64,000 nucleotides of DNA from MGIIb-O5 sp002499325 (lineage in GTDB: Archaea > Thermoplasmatota > Poseidoniia > Poseidoniales > Thalassarchaeaceae): NCBI GenBank assembly GCA_964013425.1, contig CAXGWC010000003.1:1-64000 (forward strand). Direction: 5' to 3'. Numbering within the stretch: the stretch's first letter is position 1; each line of letters starts with the position of its first letter. Below are positions 1 through 8,691 of this stretch, in pieces. The notes under the pieces were generated by a model. That model was given only the letters and a program-made list of their open reading frames with translations, ran no database searches and was not told the origin of the DNA. Made by a program: the position numbers and the translations under genes.

Positions 1-1333
1 CTGTTGAGACCCCTACCATGTCAGAATACCTGACGCCCCCGTCTCCATCTGAGTCGTAACCGTCGAAGTCTGGATCGTCATCGGCATTGCTACCGTCATT
101 TGGATGTATACCACTAAGATACTCCCAGCCATCGGGCATTCCGTCATTATCAGTATCCAATTCTTCTGGATCAGTGAAATTTGATGGACCCCAGGTATAG
201 GCGACCTCGTACTCTTCCACATTGTTCAATCCGTCTTCGTCTGGATCACCGAATGCATCAGTCGCATTGGACGGATCCAGAAGGTCACTGTAGCAGTACT
301 CAAATCCATCTGGCATTCCATCGCCATCAGTATCCCAATCACTAGGTCCATTCAACCTTCCATCGCCATCCATATCTTGCTCGAACCAGGTTAGATCACC
401 AGGCTCAGACATGAACTCACTGAATGGTGATTGAAGACTGATAGTTCCAAAAACTGGAACTCCGCAGTGAGTGCCTAATTCAATAAAACCGAATGCAATC
501 TCATGTCTATCTGCAATTAGATCGCCGTCACTGTCCTCTTGGAGCGGATTAGTGTCATACCTCTCTTCAACGAAATTTCTCAGACCGTCGGGGGTTGGTT
601 GCTCCAAATCCAACGCGGCATCGCAGGAAATCTCTCCGTCGGCATTAGCTACGAGAGCAAAGTCTTCTTTACTTAGCTCGTTCATTATCTGCTGTCTAGC
701 ATCTGGCCCTTGGCTGTTCACGGATCCATCTGGAGTTAGGAAATAACAGTCTCTATTGGCATTTAGAGGATCCAGTAACCGTAGGACGCCATTGGGCGTG
801 ATGATCTCGTGTACATGCATGGATTCCCACTTGTCATTCAAACCATCGTCATCTGAGTCACTGTCCATAGGCTTGGTCCCTAGCGCAGCTTCTTCGGTAT
901 TCGTCAAGCCGTCCCTATCTGGATCACCATAGGGGCCATTATCGGGATTGGGGAACGTTTCATTTTGTTCGCCTGTTTCATCTTCATTGTCAGTATCTGA
1001 GAATGGAATCTCAGAATCAGCGGGCTCCCCGTTGTCGAGTGGGTCCAATCCATTCCTGATTTCCCAGCCATCATCTAAGCCATCGTTATCGGTATCAAAC
1101 TCTCTCCAATCAGTACCATAAAGAGTCATTTCCATCCTATCTGGGATGCCATCGCCATCAGTGTCTGTCCCACCTTGTCCAGTGGATTCAATGTCTACAA
1201 CATCTGACCCAGCTGGCTCAAAACCCCCTGACTCTGTTGTCGACAGCCCAGCCCCGATAATAGTGTAAATTCCGGCCAGACAGAGGGTTGCAACGATTGC
1301 AGTTACTGCATATTGGTTGTGATTCATGGCCAT
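1..1333 (-). CDS. Secreted protein with thrombospondin type 3-like calcium-binding repeats (N-terminal part; C-terminus beyond window)
   Basis: The reading frame is open from an ATG at 1333 (a second in-frame ATG lies at 1327) to the window edge, 444 codons with no stop. The N-terminus carries one hydrophobic segment, about residues 8-29, which fits a signal peptide or membrane anchor. The rest is dominated by Asp-rich repeats of the type DTDGDGMPDG and DTDNDGLDDG, at least nine copies, alternating with GDPDxDGLxNxEE units. This is the calcium-binding thrombospondin type 3 pattern, the same as in the giant gene ending at 41369. The product is probably exported and Ca2+-stabilised. The enzymatic or adhesive part, if any, is outside the window. 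A TATA-like box and a perfect palindrome lie just upstream, so it is probably transcribed separately from the gene ending at 1406. Confidence 0.85.
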   Translation of the reverse strand, partial: MAMNHNQYAVTAIVATLCLAGIYTIIGAGLSTTESGGFEPAGSDVVDIESTGQGGTDTDGDGIPDRMEMTLYGTDWREFDTDNDGLDDGWEIRNGLDPLDNGEPADSEIPFSDTDNEDETGEQNETFPNPDNGPYGDPDRDGLTNTEEAALGTKPMDSDSDDDGLNDKWESMHVHEIITPNGVLRLLDPLNANRDCYFLTPDGSVNSQGPDARQQIMNELSKEDFALVANADGEISCDAALDLEQPTPDGLRNFVEERYDTNPLQEDSDGDLIADRHEIAFGFIELGTHCGVPVFGTISLQSPFSEFMSEPGDLTWFEQDMDGDGRLNGPSDWDTDGDGMPDGFEYCYSDLLDPSNATDAFGDPDEDGLNNVEEYEVAYTWGPSNFTDPEELDTDNDGMPDGWEYLSGIHPNDGSNADDDPDFDGYDSDGDGGVRYSDMVGVST

Positions 1334-1343
1334 TAATACACCC

Positions 1344-1361
1344 CGGCCCCCTAGGGGGCCG
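1344..1361. promoter_or_regulatory. Perfect 18-bp palindrome at the expected transcription start
   Basis: The sequence CGGCCCCCTAGGGGGCCG is its own reverse complement. It lies between the start codon at 1333 and a TATA-like box at 1383-1388 (TTATAT on the minus strand). With the usual archaeal TATA-to-start distance of about 25 bases, transcription would begin near 1360, so the palindrome covers +1 and the first transcribed bases. It could be an operator or an RNA hairpin in the leader. Confidence 0.55.
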
Positions 1362-1382
1362 ACCCTTTGACATTAGGGACGG

Positions 1383-1388
1383 ATATAA
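1383..1388 (-). promoter_or_regulatory. TATA-like promoter element of the calcium-repeat gene
   Basis: Read on the minus strand the sequence is TTATAT, about 50 bases upstream of the ATG at 1333. It would place transcription start near 1360, inside the palindrome at 1344-1361. Assigned by position and composition only. Confidence 0.45.
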
Positions 1389-1405
1389 CATTTGACGGCC
1401 CAGGA

Positions 1406-2500
1406 TTATCTAGAAATGACAATGGAAGTTCTCTTTGGAGCTATATTCACCGTTACGACTCCCTCTTCTGAGCCAATCTTAATTCGGCCCTTTACACCTG
1501 TCGATCTTTCCCAACAACCAAGCAATATGCCTCCTGAAATAGCAGGGTGGAAGCACCCAACAATCTCTGAATTCAACTCTCCATTTTCCGAGTTTAGTTT
1601 TGGTTCGGATAGTCTTCCTAATCCTTGAAGGGAGAGGTTTCTGATGGATGAGTTTGTCCAGTCCTTTGCCTCTGAAATCATAACGTGCCTCTCACTATCC
1701 GAAAATAGTTGCCTGCATGAATCTGCAACGACCGTCCACCACATAGCTCTTTTTCCAACTACATCTTCCCAGAGGTAGTCCTCCTCGCGAGAATCTCTTA
1801 TTGAGGCTATTTGAGCGAGTGTGAATTCTTCAAATCTCAAAATTAGGTCTCTGTGAATCATAATCTTTCTTTCGCCATCAATCTCCCATCCTCCCGATTC
1901 TAATTCCCTGATATCTTCCCACTGAAAGATACTAGAATTTTCTGTAAATTCATCAGAGGCATTCCAATTCTTTTTCATTTCCTTGGGAGATGGTATATCC
2001 ACTTCATCCTCAGTCAGTTCGACCATCAATACATCCTTTGATTCGGACCATCTGAACTTATGTCTTTTTCCCGTAGCCACCTCCCAGGTACTAGCAATAA
2101 TCCCTGCGTCTAAAGGGCCCGAACAAAATCTATTCACTAAAATAATGGTCTTTTCGGGAGAATCCTCTATAATTTCTATTTCACCTAAGCCCCTGCATAA
2201 TCTTCCCTCTGAGAAATATTTCCATTTTCGTGGGTTCTTTCCTCGAGGAGAATCTTCCTGTAGAGACATAAGGAACTCCTCTGACTCAGAAGAAGCATGT
2301 GCTATTTTTCTACCAAGGCTGAGGCTTGTCTTCATCTCAAGATTTGAGAATAGCGTGTTGATCCATCTCGGACTCACCATCCATATTTTTTGACCGTTCC
2401 TATGTATATCGGATATTGAACCGTCCGGTTCTGATTTCCATCTTTCTTCTAAAATTTCAGGGAGTGATTTTTGTTTTCTGAAACGATCTAGTAATCCCAG
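1406..2500 (-). CDS. Unknown protein, probable CTG start
   Basis: I do not recognise this 364-residue protein. No signal peptide or membrane segment is visible; it is rich in Trp, Glu and Ser. The first ATG is at 2380, but the same frame stays open for 40 more codons upstream and reads like protein (GLLDRFRKQK, then LPEILEERWK). It meets an in-frame TAG only just before position 2510. The upstream part contains no ATG, GTG or TTG. CTG at 2498-2500 lies 4 bases after the stop of the upstream aminotransferase and has a G-rich stretch (AGGGGGT) about 8 bases before it. I therefore place the start at 2500; the alternative is the ATG at 2380, giving 324 residues. It is the third gene of a tight run after alaS and the aminotransferase, so it is probably co-transcribed with them. 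Confidence 0.6.
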   Translation of the reverse strand: MGLLDRFRKQKSLPEILEERWKSEPDGSISDIHRNGQKIWMVSPRWINTLFSNLEMKTSLSLGRKIAHASSESEEFLMSLQEDSPRGKNPRKWKYFSEGRLCRGLGEIEIIEDSPEKTIILVNRFCSGPLDAGIIASTWEVATGKRHKFRWSESKDVLMVELTEDEVDIPSPKEMKKNWNASDEFTENSSIFQWEDIRELESGGWEIDGERKIMIHRDLILRFEEFTLAQIASIRDSREEDYLWEDVVGKRAMWWTVVADSCRQLFSDSERHVMISEAKDWTNSSIRNLSLQGLGRLSEPKLNSENGELNSEIVGCFHPAISGGILLGCWERSTGVKGRIKIGSEEGVVTVNIAPKRTSIVISR

Positions 2501-2504
2501 ATGA

Positions 2505-3707
2505 TCAACCCCCTAGGAAATCAGAGATCCTGTTGAATGCCTCGTCTAAGATTTCAATCGGGGGCAGGCATACCATTCTGAAGTGGCCATGACCGTACTC
2601 GGGAGAAAATCCTGATCCATGCACGACTAATACGTGTTTTTCTTCGAGTAGGCGTAGCACGAATTTTTTATCATCAGATGATAGCTTGTCGTCAGAAATT
2701 CTGACGAATAGGTAGAATGCCCCCCCTGGGGCCTCGCATTCAAGACCTTCTATTTGTGAAATCCTGTTGATGCAATAATCTAGTCTCTCCTTTATCCTAC
2801 TGCGGTGACCTTTGATCCAATCTGTATCATCTGTCAGACCTGCAAGATAACCAAACTGAGCTGGAGTGGAGGCACAGAGTCTACTCCTTAGTAGCCTCTC
2901 AACTCCATCGCGGACCAAACCTAGCTTGCCAGACGGGTCGTGCCATGCCATATACCCTATCCTCCAGCCCGGAGCGAAGTAAACTTTTGAAACTCCATTC
3001 AAGGCCAAAACTGGAACTTTTTTGGACCGTGCCGCTACTGATACGAATTTATTTGTAAAATCCAAGCCATCATAGATCTCATCTGCTATTATGGTACATT
3101 TTGGCCACTGCTCGGCAATATGAATTAGGCTGTCTATCTCCTCAACGGATGCGACGTTTCCGGTCGGATTGTTCGGATTGATTAGTACAAGTAGGCGGAC
3201 GCTTTCATCCATTTTTGATTTGATATCGTCTAGATCGATGCGCCATCCATCGCTTGGATCAAGGCGGTATTCTACGGTTGTGGCGCCATACATCTGTGGA
3301 TAAGCCATGTAAGGGGGGTAATGTGGGCCTGGAGCCAATACTTTGTCTCCGGGCTCTAAGAACGATGCGAAGATAATCTGTAAAGCCTCAGTAACTCCAT
3401 GTGTTACATAGACATCGTCCATTTCGCAAGCCCAGCCTTTTTTGTTCTCTGATACTGCAATAGCCTCACGTAATTCTGGGATCCCGTATGAAGGACCATA
3501 TCCGTTTTTTTGATCGTCCAGAGCATCCTTGTACGCACTGATCATGTGCTTGGGAGTCGGAAGGCCATCAAACGCCAATGGGTCTCCTACATTCATTCGT
3601 ATGATTTCATGACCTTGTTTCTCGAGTTCTACGGCTGGGACCACTACGTCCCGAATGGCATACTCTATTGCGGCGGCGCGAGCTGAAACATCGATTATCT
3701 CAACCAT
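2505..3707 (-). CDS. Class I/II pyridoxal-phosphate aminotransferase (alanine-aminotransferase-like)
   Basis: The 400-residue length and motifs match the AspC/AlaT-like fold type I aminotransferases common in archaea. YGPSYGIPELREA and INPNNPTGN form the substrate and cofactor pocket. ADEIYDGLDF holds the Asp and Tyr that contact PLP. SKVYFAPGWRIGY carries the Schiff-base Lys at about residue 241 and the Arg that binds the alpha-carboxylate. The closest pattern is the pyrococcal alanine aminotransferase group, which moves amino groups between alanine or similar amino acids and 2-oxoglutarate; exact substrate cannot be read from sequence. The gene starts 4 bases after the stop of alaS and ends 4 bases before the next gene, consistent with one operon. 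An alanine-linked function would suit its place next to alaS, but that is inference. Confidence 0.88.
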   Translation of the reverse strand: MVEIIDVSARAAAIEYAIRDVVVPAVELEKQGHEIIRMNVGDPLAFDGLPTPKHMISAYKDALDDQKNGYGPSYGIPELREAIAVSENKKGWACEMDDVYVTHGVTEALQIIFASFLEPGDKVLAPGPHYPPYMAYPQMYGATTVEYRLDPSDGWRIDLDDIKSKMDESVRLLVLINPNNPTGNVASVEEIDSLIHIAEQWPKCTIIADEIYDGLDFTNKFVSVAARSKKVPVLALNGVSKVYFAPGWRIGYMAWHDPSGKLGLVRDGVERLLRSRLCASTPAQFGYLAGLTDDTDWIKGHRSRIKERLDYCINRISQIEGLECEAPGGAFYLFVRISDDKLSSDDKKFVLRLLEEKHVLVVHGSGFSPEYGHGHFRMVCLPPIEILDEAFNRISDFLGG

Positions 3708-3711
3708 GGTC

Positions 3712-6594
3712 TCACAGCCCTAGGAGTGTATTTGCAGCTTTAAGTGCATTTGGGATGCCATCTCCGTTTGTCCCTCCCCCTTGAGCCATGGTCGGTCTGC
3801 CTCCACCACTGCCTCCAATATGTCCTGAGATGGCATTTAGAATCTCAACGGCATTGTGTCTTTCTGAGGCGATAGAGTCTTCAGAACATGCTACAATTAA
3901 CTTTCCGCCTCCTATTCTGGATCCGAGAATGGCCAGAGTCGGAGTTTCTGTGTCTCGAGTTAGCTGAGATAGCATAGTCATCATCTGCTTCATTTCACCG
4001 TCCACTTCCATGATGACATATCTGACTCCATCTACCGTCACCGAGTCATCACCACTCCCAGTTGTCCTCAGTCTGACGATTTCAGCTTCAAGCGATTCGA
4101 TCCTCTTCTGTTGGGATTTCCATTCCTCGAAAAACCTAGAAACTGCCTTAGGTAAGTCGTCTGAATGAACCCCGAGTACCTCTGATGCTTCACTCAATAT
4201 GCGCTCTTGCCGCCTCGAGTGGTCCCTCGACGTCTCCCCTGCCACAATTTGCAGACGCTCTACCCCGTCTTGTACCTGACTGGCCTTTAGTATCCTAAGC
4301 TCCCCGATATTGGATGCTTGGTCGTGATGCGTCCCTCCGCAGGCCTGTGTGTCAAAGTCTCCAATACTGATAACTCTGATTCTATTGTTTTTCGGAGGTC
4401 CACCTTGATAGATTTCGAATCCATACTTCCTATCGGCTTCTGATCTCTGTAAGACCTCTTTCCTAATTTTTGGATTTGATTCAACAATATTGTTTGCCAT
4501 ATCTTCAATGGCCTCTATTTCTTGTCTGGTCAATCTTGAATGATGAGTGATATCCAATCTGGCATATCTTGCACCCTTGTTGGATCCAGCTTGCCATATA
4601 TGGGGACCTAGAATATTCCGAGCCGCGCCTCCGACTATGTGTACCGCGGTATGGTGATCCATCAATTGTTTTCTTCTATCCCAATCTAGAATTCCCTTTA
4701 CCTTGCCTGGGGCGAGTGGGTTTTCCGTGAAGTGGAATATTACTCCATCTTGAGATTTAGTATCTAGGACCTCGTACTCATTGCCATCCTGTAAGAGTCG
4801 TCCTTGGTCACCTAATTGACCACCTCCTTCTGGATAGAATAATGTCCTATCAGTCACCACAGCATATGAGGGAATAGATTCGACCTCTCCAGAGAATGTT
4901 AATCCTGAAATCATATCTTTTGTCAGGGGGATGCAATGTAGTACCTCAGCTTGAAATTCCAGAGCACTGGTATCCTCATAGAAATCTGGCTGAGTAGCTT
5001 CTATGTCACTTATTTCGAAGACTGCTTTCCTATCTTTTGTCTTTGAGGCGACCTTTGTTATTAGAGCGTTCCTTGCAGCCATATCGGCAGTGAATCCAAC
5101 CCTGATCTCTAGATTTGGCCATCCAAGTTCCTTAGCTATTGATACCACCATGTCAGGATTTAACCCCCTTTCTTCTGACAATCTGAATAGAATTTCATCA
5201 TCAATATGTCTCGAATCGAGTGGAGTCTCCTTCAGTGCGGTCTTGACTGCGGCCCTCCCTTTCCTGAGCATCTCATTATATCTGGCTTCCTCCAGTTCCA
5301 GAATTTTCAGAATTCCGTCCTCGGATTGCACAAACCCGTCAATTTCTAGATGAGTATGGATATGATGTTTGCCTAGCTCTGATAGACTGGTCGGTATCGA
5401 CAGGGATTCTTTCATCCTGCAAACTCTTCTTACTAGCATTCTCACAAGGTATCCGGCCTTGTTGTTACTTGGCACAAGTCCGTCCCCAAGCATGTTGCAT
5501 ATCGCATGCATGTGATCTGGAATCGCATATATCGAGGATAGTGGTTCGGTTACTTTCTTTAGTTCGTCAATTGAGATTGATATCCCATTGTCTGAGAGTC
5601 TTTCAGACAGATTTCTGTAAAGTTCCTCTACATCAGTTCCGACATCTATGTTTAGGATACCGGCTAATCTAGAGAGTTCGCTCAGTAATAATCCCATTTC
5701 TACTCTGAGATCTAATGAGTCAAGGAAAGAGTCGAAACCAGATAATTTTTTCAGCCAGTCGATAGATTCTGGATATATCGCCTCGTAGATTGTAGGAGTT
5801 CCCGCGGCAGCCCAGCAAAATCTCTCAAGGCCATATCCTGTGTCGATTATTTGGAGTTTCATCTCACTGTACTTCTGCCCCTTGATTGTTATTTCCCCTT
5901 CTTCGTCCTCTTCCAGATTCATAAAGACCAAAGTGGCCAGCTCTAATCCTCCCACGATAACTTCCAATGCTGGTCCAGCATTTCCCCCCCCTGACCATGG
6001 ATTTTCGACATAAGTAATGCTAGTTGACTCGATACCCAGTTCTTCAACTAGCAATTCATCACAGTATCTTACACATTGGTCTATCCAGTATACAACGTTC
6101 CCATCCATCGGCCTGTTGAAGGCGTGATGTGCCATCATTTCAAATGTGGAAAGATGCCTACCAGAGCGCCCTACTGCGGCTACGTCTGTTAGCCTGATAC
6201 ACGGCTGACTGATCCCTAGAGGGTTTGCTGGAGGAGGGACCATGCCACTAGTCACATGAGGCTGAAAATCAGCTATGCTGGCTATTGTGAGATGGATATC
6301 GTCTCTCCATCTGGCAATAACCGGATATGGGTCAATTCTGGTATGCCCCTTAGAGTCAAAGAAGCCCAGGAACGTCTCTCTCATCTCGTCTTTGAGCTGC
6401 TTTCCCCTAGATTCGAACCCTTCAATAATTGGATTTCCGATAAATGTGTATGGATCTTCATTGGTATCTCCGCATGTTTCCCTATTGATATCCCTGGTCC
6501 AGAATCTTAAACCTGTTACCTTACATATTTTTAGTACGTGTCCGGATTCTTTCCAGTACGGAATACTGATGTCGCCGAACCCCATTGTCACCAT
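3712..6594 (-). CDS. alaS: Alanyl-tRNA synthetase, archaeal type
   Basis: This 960-residue cytosolic enzyme charges tRNA-Ala and edits mischarged Ser and Gly. The N-terminal class II aminoacylation domain includes WARWRDDIHLT-like and FEMMAHHAFN segments typical of the archaeal branch. The editing domain shows the zinc-site residues HHTAVH at about residue 646 and CGGTHHDQ at about 750. A DHHA1/C-Ala domain with the glycine-rich GGSGGGRPTMAQGG signature ends the protein. Length fits archaeal AlaRS (about 900-960). Starts at 6594 (MVTMGFGD) or 6585 (MGFGD) are both possible. It heads a minus-strand run with the aminotransferase and the unknown gene, and is divergent from rtcB over 73 bases. 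Confidence 0.97.
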   Translation of the reverse strand: MVTMGFGDISIPYWKESGHVLKICKVTGLRFWTRDINRETCGDTNEDPYTFIGNPIIEGFESRGKQLKDEMRETFLGFFDSKGHTRIDPYPVIARWRDDIHLTIASIADFQPHVTSGMVPPPANPLGISQPCIRLTDVAAVGRSGRHLSTFEMMAHHAFNRPMDGNVVYWIDQCVRYCDELLVEELGIESTSITYVENPWSGGGNAGPALEVIVGGLELATLVFMNLEEDEEGEITIKGQKYSEMKLQIIDTGYGLERFCWAAAGTPTIYEAIYPESIDWLKKLSGFDSFLDSLDLRVEMGLLLSELSRLAGILNIDVGTDVEELYRNLSERLSDNGISISIDELKKVTEPLSSIYAIPDHMHAICNMLGDGLVPSNNKAGYLVRMLVRRVCRMKESLSIPTSLSELGKHHIHTHLEIDGFVQSEDGILKILELEEARYNEMLRKGRAAVKTALKETPLDSRHIDDEILFRLSEERGLNPDMVVSIAKELGWPNLEIRVGFTADMAARNALITKVASKTKDRKAVFEISDIEATQPDFYEDTSALEFQAEVLHCIPLTKDMISGLTFSGEVESIPSYAVVTDRTLFYPEGGGQLGDQGRLLQDGNEYEVLDTKSQDGVIFHFTENPLAPGKVKGILDWDRRKQLMDHHTAVHIVGGAARNILGPHIWQAGSNKGARYARLDITHHSRLTRQEIEAIEDMANNIVESNPKIRKEVLQRSEADRKYGFEIYQGGPPKNNRIRVISIGDFDTQACGGTHHDQASNIGELRILKASQVQDGVERLQIVAGETSRDHSRRQERILSEASEVLGVHSDDLPKAVSRFFEEWKSQQKRIESLEAEIVRLRTTGSGDDSVTVDGVRYVIMEVDGEMKQMMTMLSQLTRDTETPTLAILGSRIGGGKLIVACSEDSIASERHNAVEILNAISGHIGGSGGGRPTMAQGGGTNGDGIPNALKAANTLLGL

Positions 6595-6634
6595 CCTCGC
6601 TCACGCATTGAAGGGTTTGACTTGAATTCGATTG

Positions 6635-6640
6635 TTTATA
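6635..6640 (+). promoter_or_regulatory. TATA box of rtcB
   Basis: TTTATA sits 28-33 bases before the rtcB ATG at 6668, the spacing expected for a leaderless archaeal transcript starting at or just before the start codon. Confidence 0.6.
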
Positions 6641-6667
6641 TTGTGACGGCTATTTGAAAGGTTAGGC

Positions 6668-8152
6668 ATGCCACCCAAGCCCATGGGGGCACCATGGAAG
6701 AGGCATATGAAGCCAGATGGGCCTGGGAGAATTAGGATCTCAAAACACGGTAGGATGCTTACAGATGCGATACTGGTTTCGGATGAGAATCACATGTCTG
6801 GACATACTGATGATAGGTCCCCCACCCAGCTAGTGAATACTGCCAGCCTACCAGGTATCGTTGGAGAAGCATGGGCCATGGCAGATTGGCATTTTGGATA
6901 TGGATTCCCAATAGGGGGGGTGGTTGCCACCGATGTTAATTGGGGGGAGCAAGGAGGTTCAATTTCTCCCGGTGGTGTTGGCTTTGACATAAATTGCGGA
7001 GTGAGATTATGCTCTACTGATCTTCATATCTCAGAAATTGATCCTAAACACCTGGCTGAGGAGCTTTCAATGAAAATACCAGCAGGAGCAAGTAGGAAGG
7101 GTGGCGTTTCTCTACGGGATAAAGAATTAGATGATATCCTAGCTGGCGGAGCTTCTGCGGCGGTTGACTTGGGCCTAGCTGAGGCTAGAGACTTATCATG
7201 TATTGAATCAAACGGCTTGCTTGACAGCGAGAATAGGAATGTTGGAAAAAAGGCGATGAAAAGGGGTTTGAGCTCTCTCGGAACGTTGGGCTCCGGGAAT
7301 CATTTCTTGGAGTTACAGGTGGTTGACAGGATTGTTGATGAAGAAGCGGCGAGGGCTTTTGGCTTGAGGATAGGCCAGGTAACAGCCATGATTCATTCTG
7401 GATCAAGAGGTCTTGGCCATCAAGTCTGTTCTGAGCATGTAGCGAATATTGAATCTAATTACTCCAAGAGAGGAGATACTTGGTTTTCTGAAAAATGGGG
7501 CTTTTCTGTCCCTGATAGGCAACTAGCTTCCGCACCAATTCACAGTTCTGAAGGCGAGAGCTATTTCGATGCGATGAATGCTGCTGGAAATTTCGCATTT
7601 GCAAATAGGTCGGCACTAACTCAGAGGCTCCGTGATGTCCTGAGAAATGAGTATTCGGTGGATGGAGAATTGGACGTGGTTTATGATGTCAGTCATAATA
7701 TTGCAAAGATAGAGGAGCACCATGTCGGAGGATGTAGGTGTAATTGTTGCGTCCATAGGAAGGGGGCCACTAGGGCGTTGGGAGGCAATCATCCTGAATT
7801 ATCTTCCAGCTTCCCATTGGGCCAGCCTGTTCTAGTACCAGGAGATATGGGCACGGCATCGTGGGTCATGGCAGGTCCTGTAAACGGGGCCAATGATGCT
7901 TTTTCCTCTTCGTGTCATGGGGCCGGCAGGAGGCTTTCCAGAACTGCGGCCAAGGCATCTGTAGATTCTGAATTGCTGATTTCGGAGCTGGAAGAAAGGG
8001 GAATTCACATTAGGGCAAAAACCCCAAATGTTCTTTCAGAGGAGGCCCCTGAAGCGTACAAAGATGTTGATGAGGTGATTAGCCTGACCAATCGTGCAGG
8101 TCTAGCACGTCCAGTTGCTAGGATGAGGCCGGTATCTGTCATCAAGGGATGA
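6668..8152 (+). CDS. rtcB: RtcB RNA-splicing ligase
   Basis: RtcB joins 2',3'-cyclic phosphate and 5'-OH RNA ends with GTP and Mn2+. In archaea it ligates tRNA halves after intron removal. The 494-residue protein has the family landmarks in order: PGGVGFDINCGVRL with the metal-binding Cys at residue 110, a GSGNHFLE His, IHSGSRGLGHQ, YDVSHN, a basic CRCNCCVHRKGATRA stretch, and the HGAGRR motif whose His (about residue 417) is the guanylylated residue. No intein interrupts it, although inteins are common in this family. A TATA box at 6635 suggests a leaderless message from 6668. It is convergent with the next gene, with adjacent stop codons and no gap. Mature tRNAs in this window show no introns. 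Confidence 0.97.
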   Translation: MPPKPMGAPWKRHMKPDGPGRIRISKHGRMLTDAILVSDENHMSGHTDDRSPTQLVNTASLPGIVGEAWAMADWHFGYGFPIGGVVATDVNWGEQGGSISPGGVGFDINCGVRLCSTDLHISEIDPKHLAEELSMKIPAGASRKGGVSLRDKELDDILAGGASAAVDLGLAEARDLSCIESNGLLDSENRNVGKKAMKRGLSSLGTLGSGNHFLELQVVDRIVDEEAARAFGLRIGQVTAMIHSGSRGLGHQVCSEHVANIESNYSKRGDTWFSEKWGFSVPDRQLASAPIHSSEGESYFDAMNAAGNFAFANRSALTQRLRDVLRNEYSVDGELDVVYDVSHNIAKIEEHHVGGCRCNCCVHRKGATRALGGNHPELSSSFPLGQPVLVPGDMGTASWVMAGPVNGANDAFSSSCHGAGRRLSRTAAKASVDSELLISELEERGIHIRAKTPNVLSEEAPEAYKDVDEVISLTNRAGLARPVARMRPVSVIKG

Positions 8153-8641
8153 TTATCTTGAACGGTACTCGATATCGATAATATCACCATCTTCCATCAG
8201 GTACTCCTCGTATAGTGAATTTACTTCACCATTGATCTTCAGAACCACCTCGTTTTCGTCGTCTGCATAATGGCCCAATATCTCTTGCTCGCTGAAAGAC
8301 TCTCCCCAAATCTCGAAGAACGCACCCAATGGGGCAGTCATCGGACTCGGCGTTTCGATGTGTAACCTTCCTGAATCGTCATGTGTATGTATTCCCTTCA
8401 TCCCATCACACCCTGGCTCTCCAATTCCAATATTTGGGCCGATTTCGACTTGAGTTCCGTTGATAATGATGTTTAGTTGTACGTGCTCGTGAGTGGCTAA
8501 TGAGTTATGATCATCCAGACAGACACTAGATATCCGCCAATTATTCTCATCTTGGACAGTTTCTGTTGATGTGATAGTCAAAAACAGGAAGATGACAGTG
8601 CAAAGTCCAGCTACAGAAATTATTACATTCTCTGCTTTCAT
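8153..8641 (-). CDS. Small membrane-anchored exoprotein with an IHTHDxSGxxHIE motif
   Basis: The protein has 162 residues from the ATG at 8641 (MKAENVIIS). Residues 5-24 form a single hydrophobic anchor or signal peptide; the rest would face outside. The body matches an uncharacterised domain found in several bacterial and archaeal lineages. Visible features are an early H-x-H strand, an IGIGEPGCDG segment, IHTHDDSGRLHIE, LGAFFEIWGE and a C-terminal beta strand with EDGDIIDIEY. The conserved His/Asp cluster suggests a metal site or a structural role; no reaction is known to me. An upstream in-frame ATG at 8686 would add 15 residues before the anchor and is less likely. It is divergent from the glycosylase gene over about 50 bases and tail-to-tail with rtcB. 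Confidence 0.75.
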   Translation of the reverse strand: MKAENVIISVAGLCTVIFLFLTITSTETVQDENNWRISSVCLDDHNSLATHEHVQLNIIINGTQVEIGPNIGIGEPGCDGMKGIHTHDDSGRLHIETPSPMTAPLGAFFEIWGESFSEQEILGHYADDENEVVLKINGEVNSLYEEYLMEDGDIIDIEYRSR

Positions 8642-8691
8642 GGAGATGGGAGAAGGCCAGTAGTCTTGAACCATTAGGCACTCCAAGTGTC

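Noticed and set aside
13..746. Short open frames on both strands at the window start
   Set aside because: They are other-frame readings of the Asp-rich repeat gene; the true frame stays open from 1333 to the edge.
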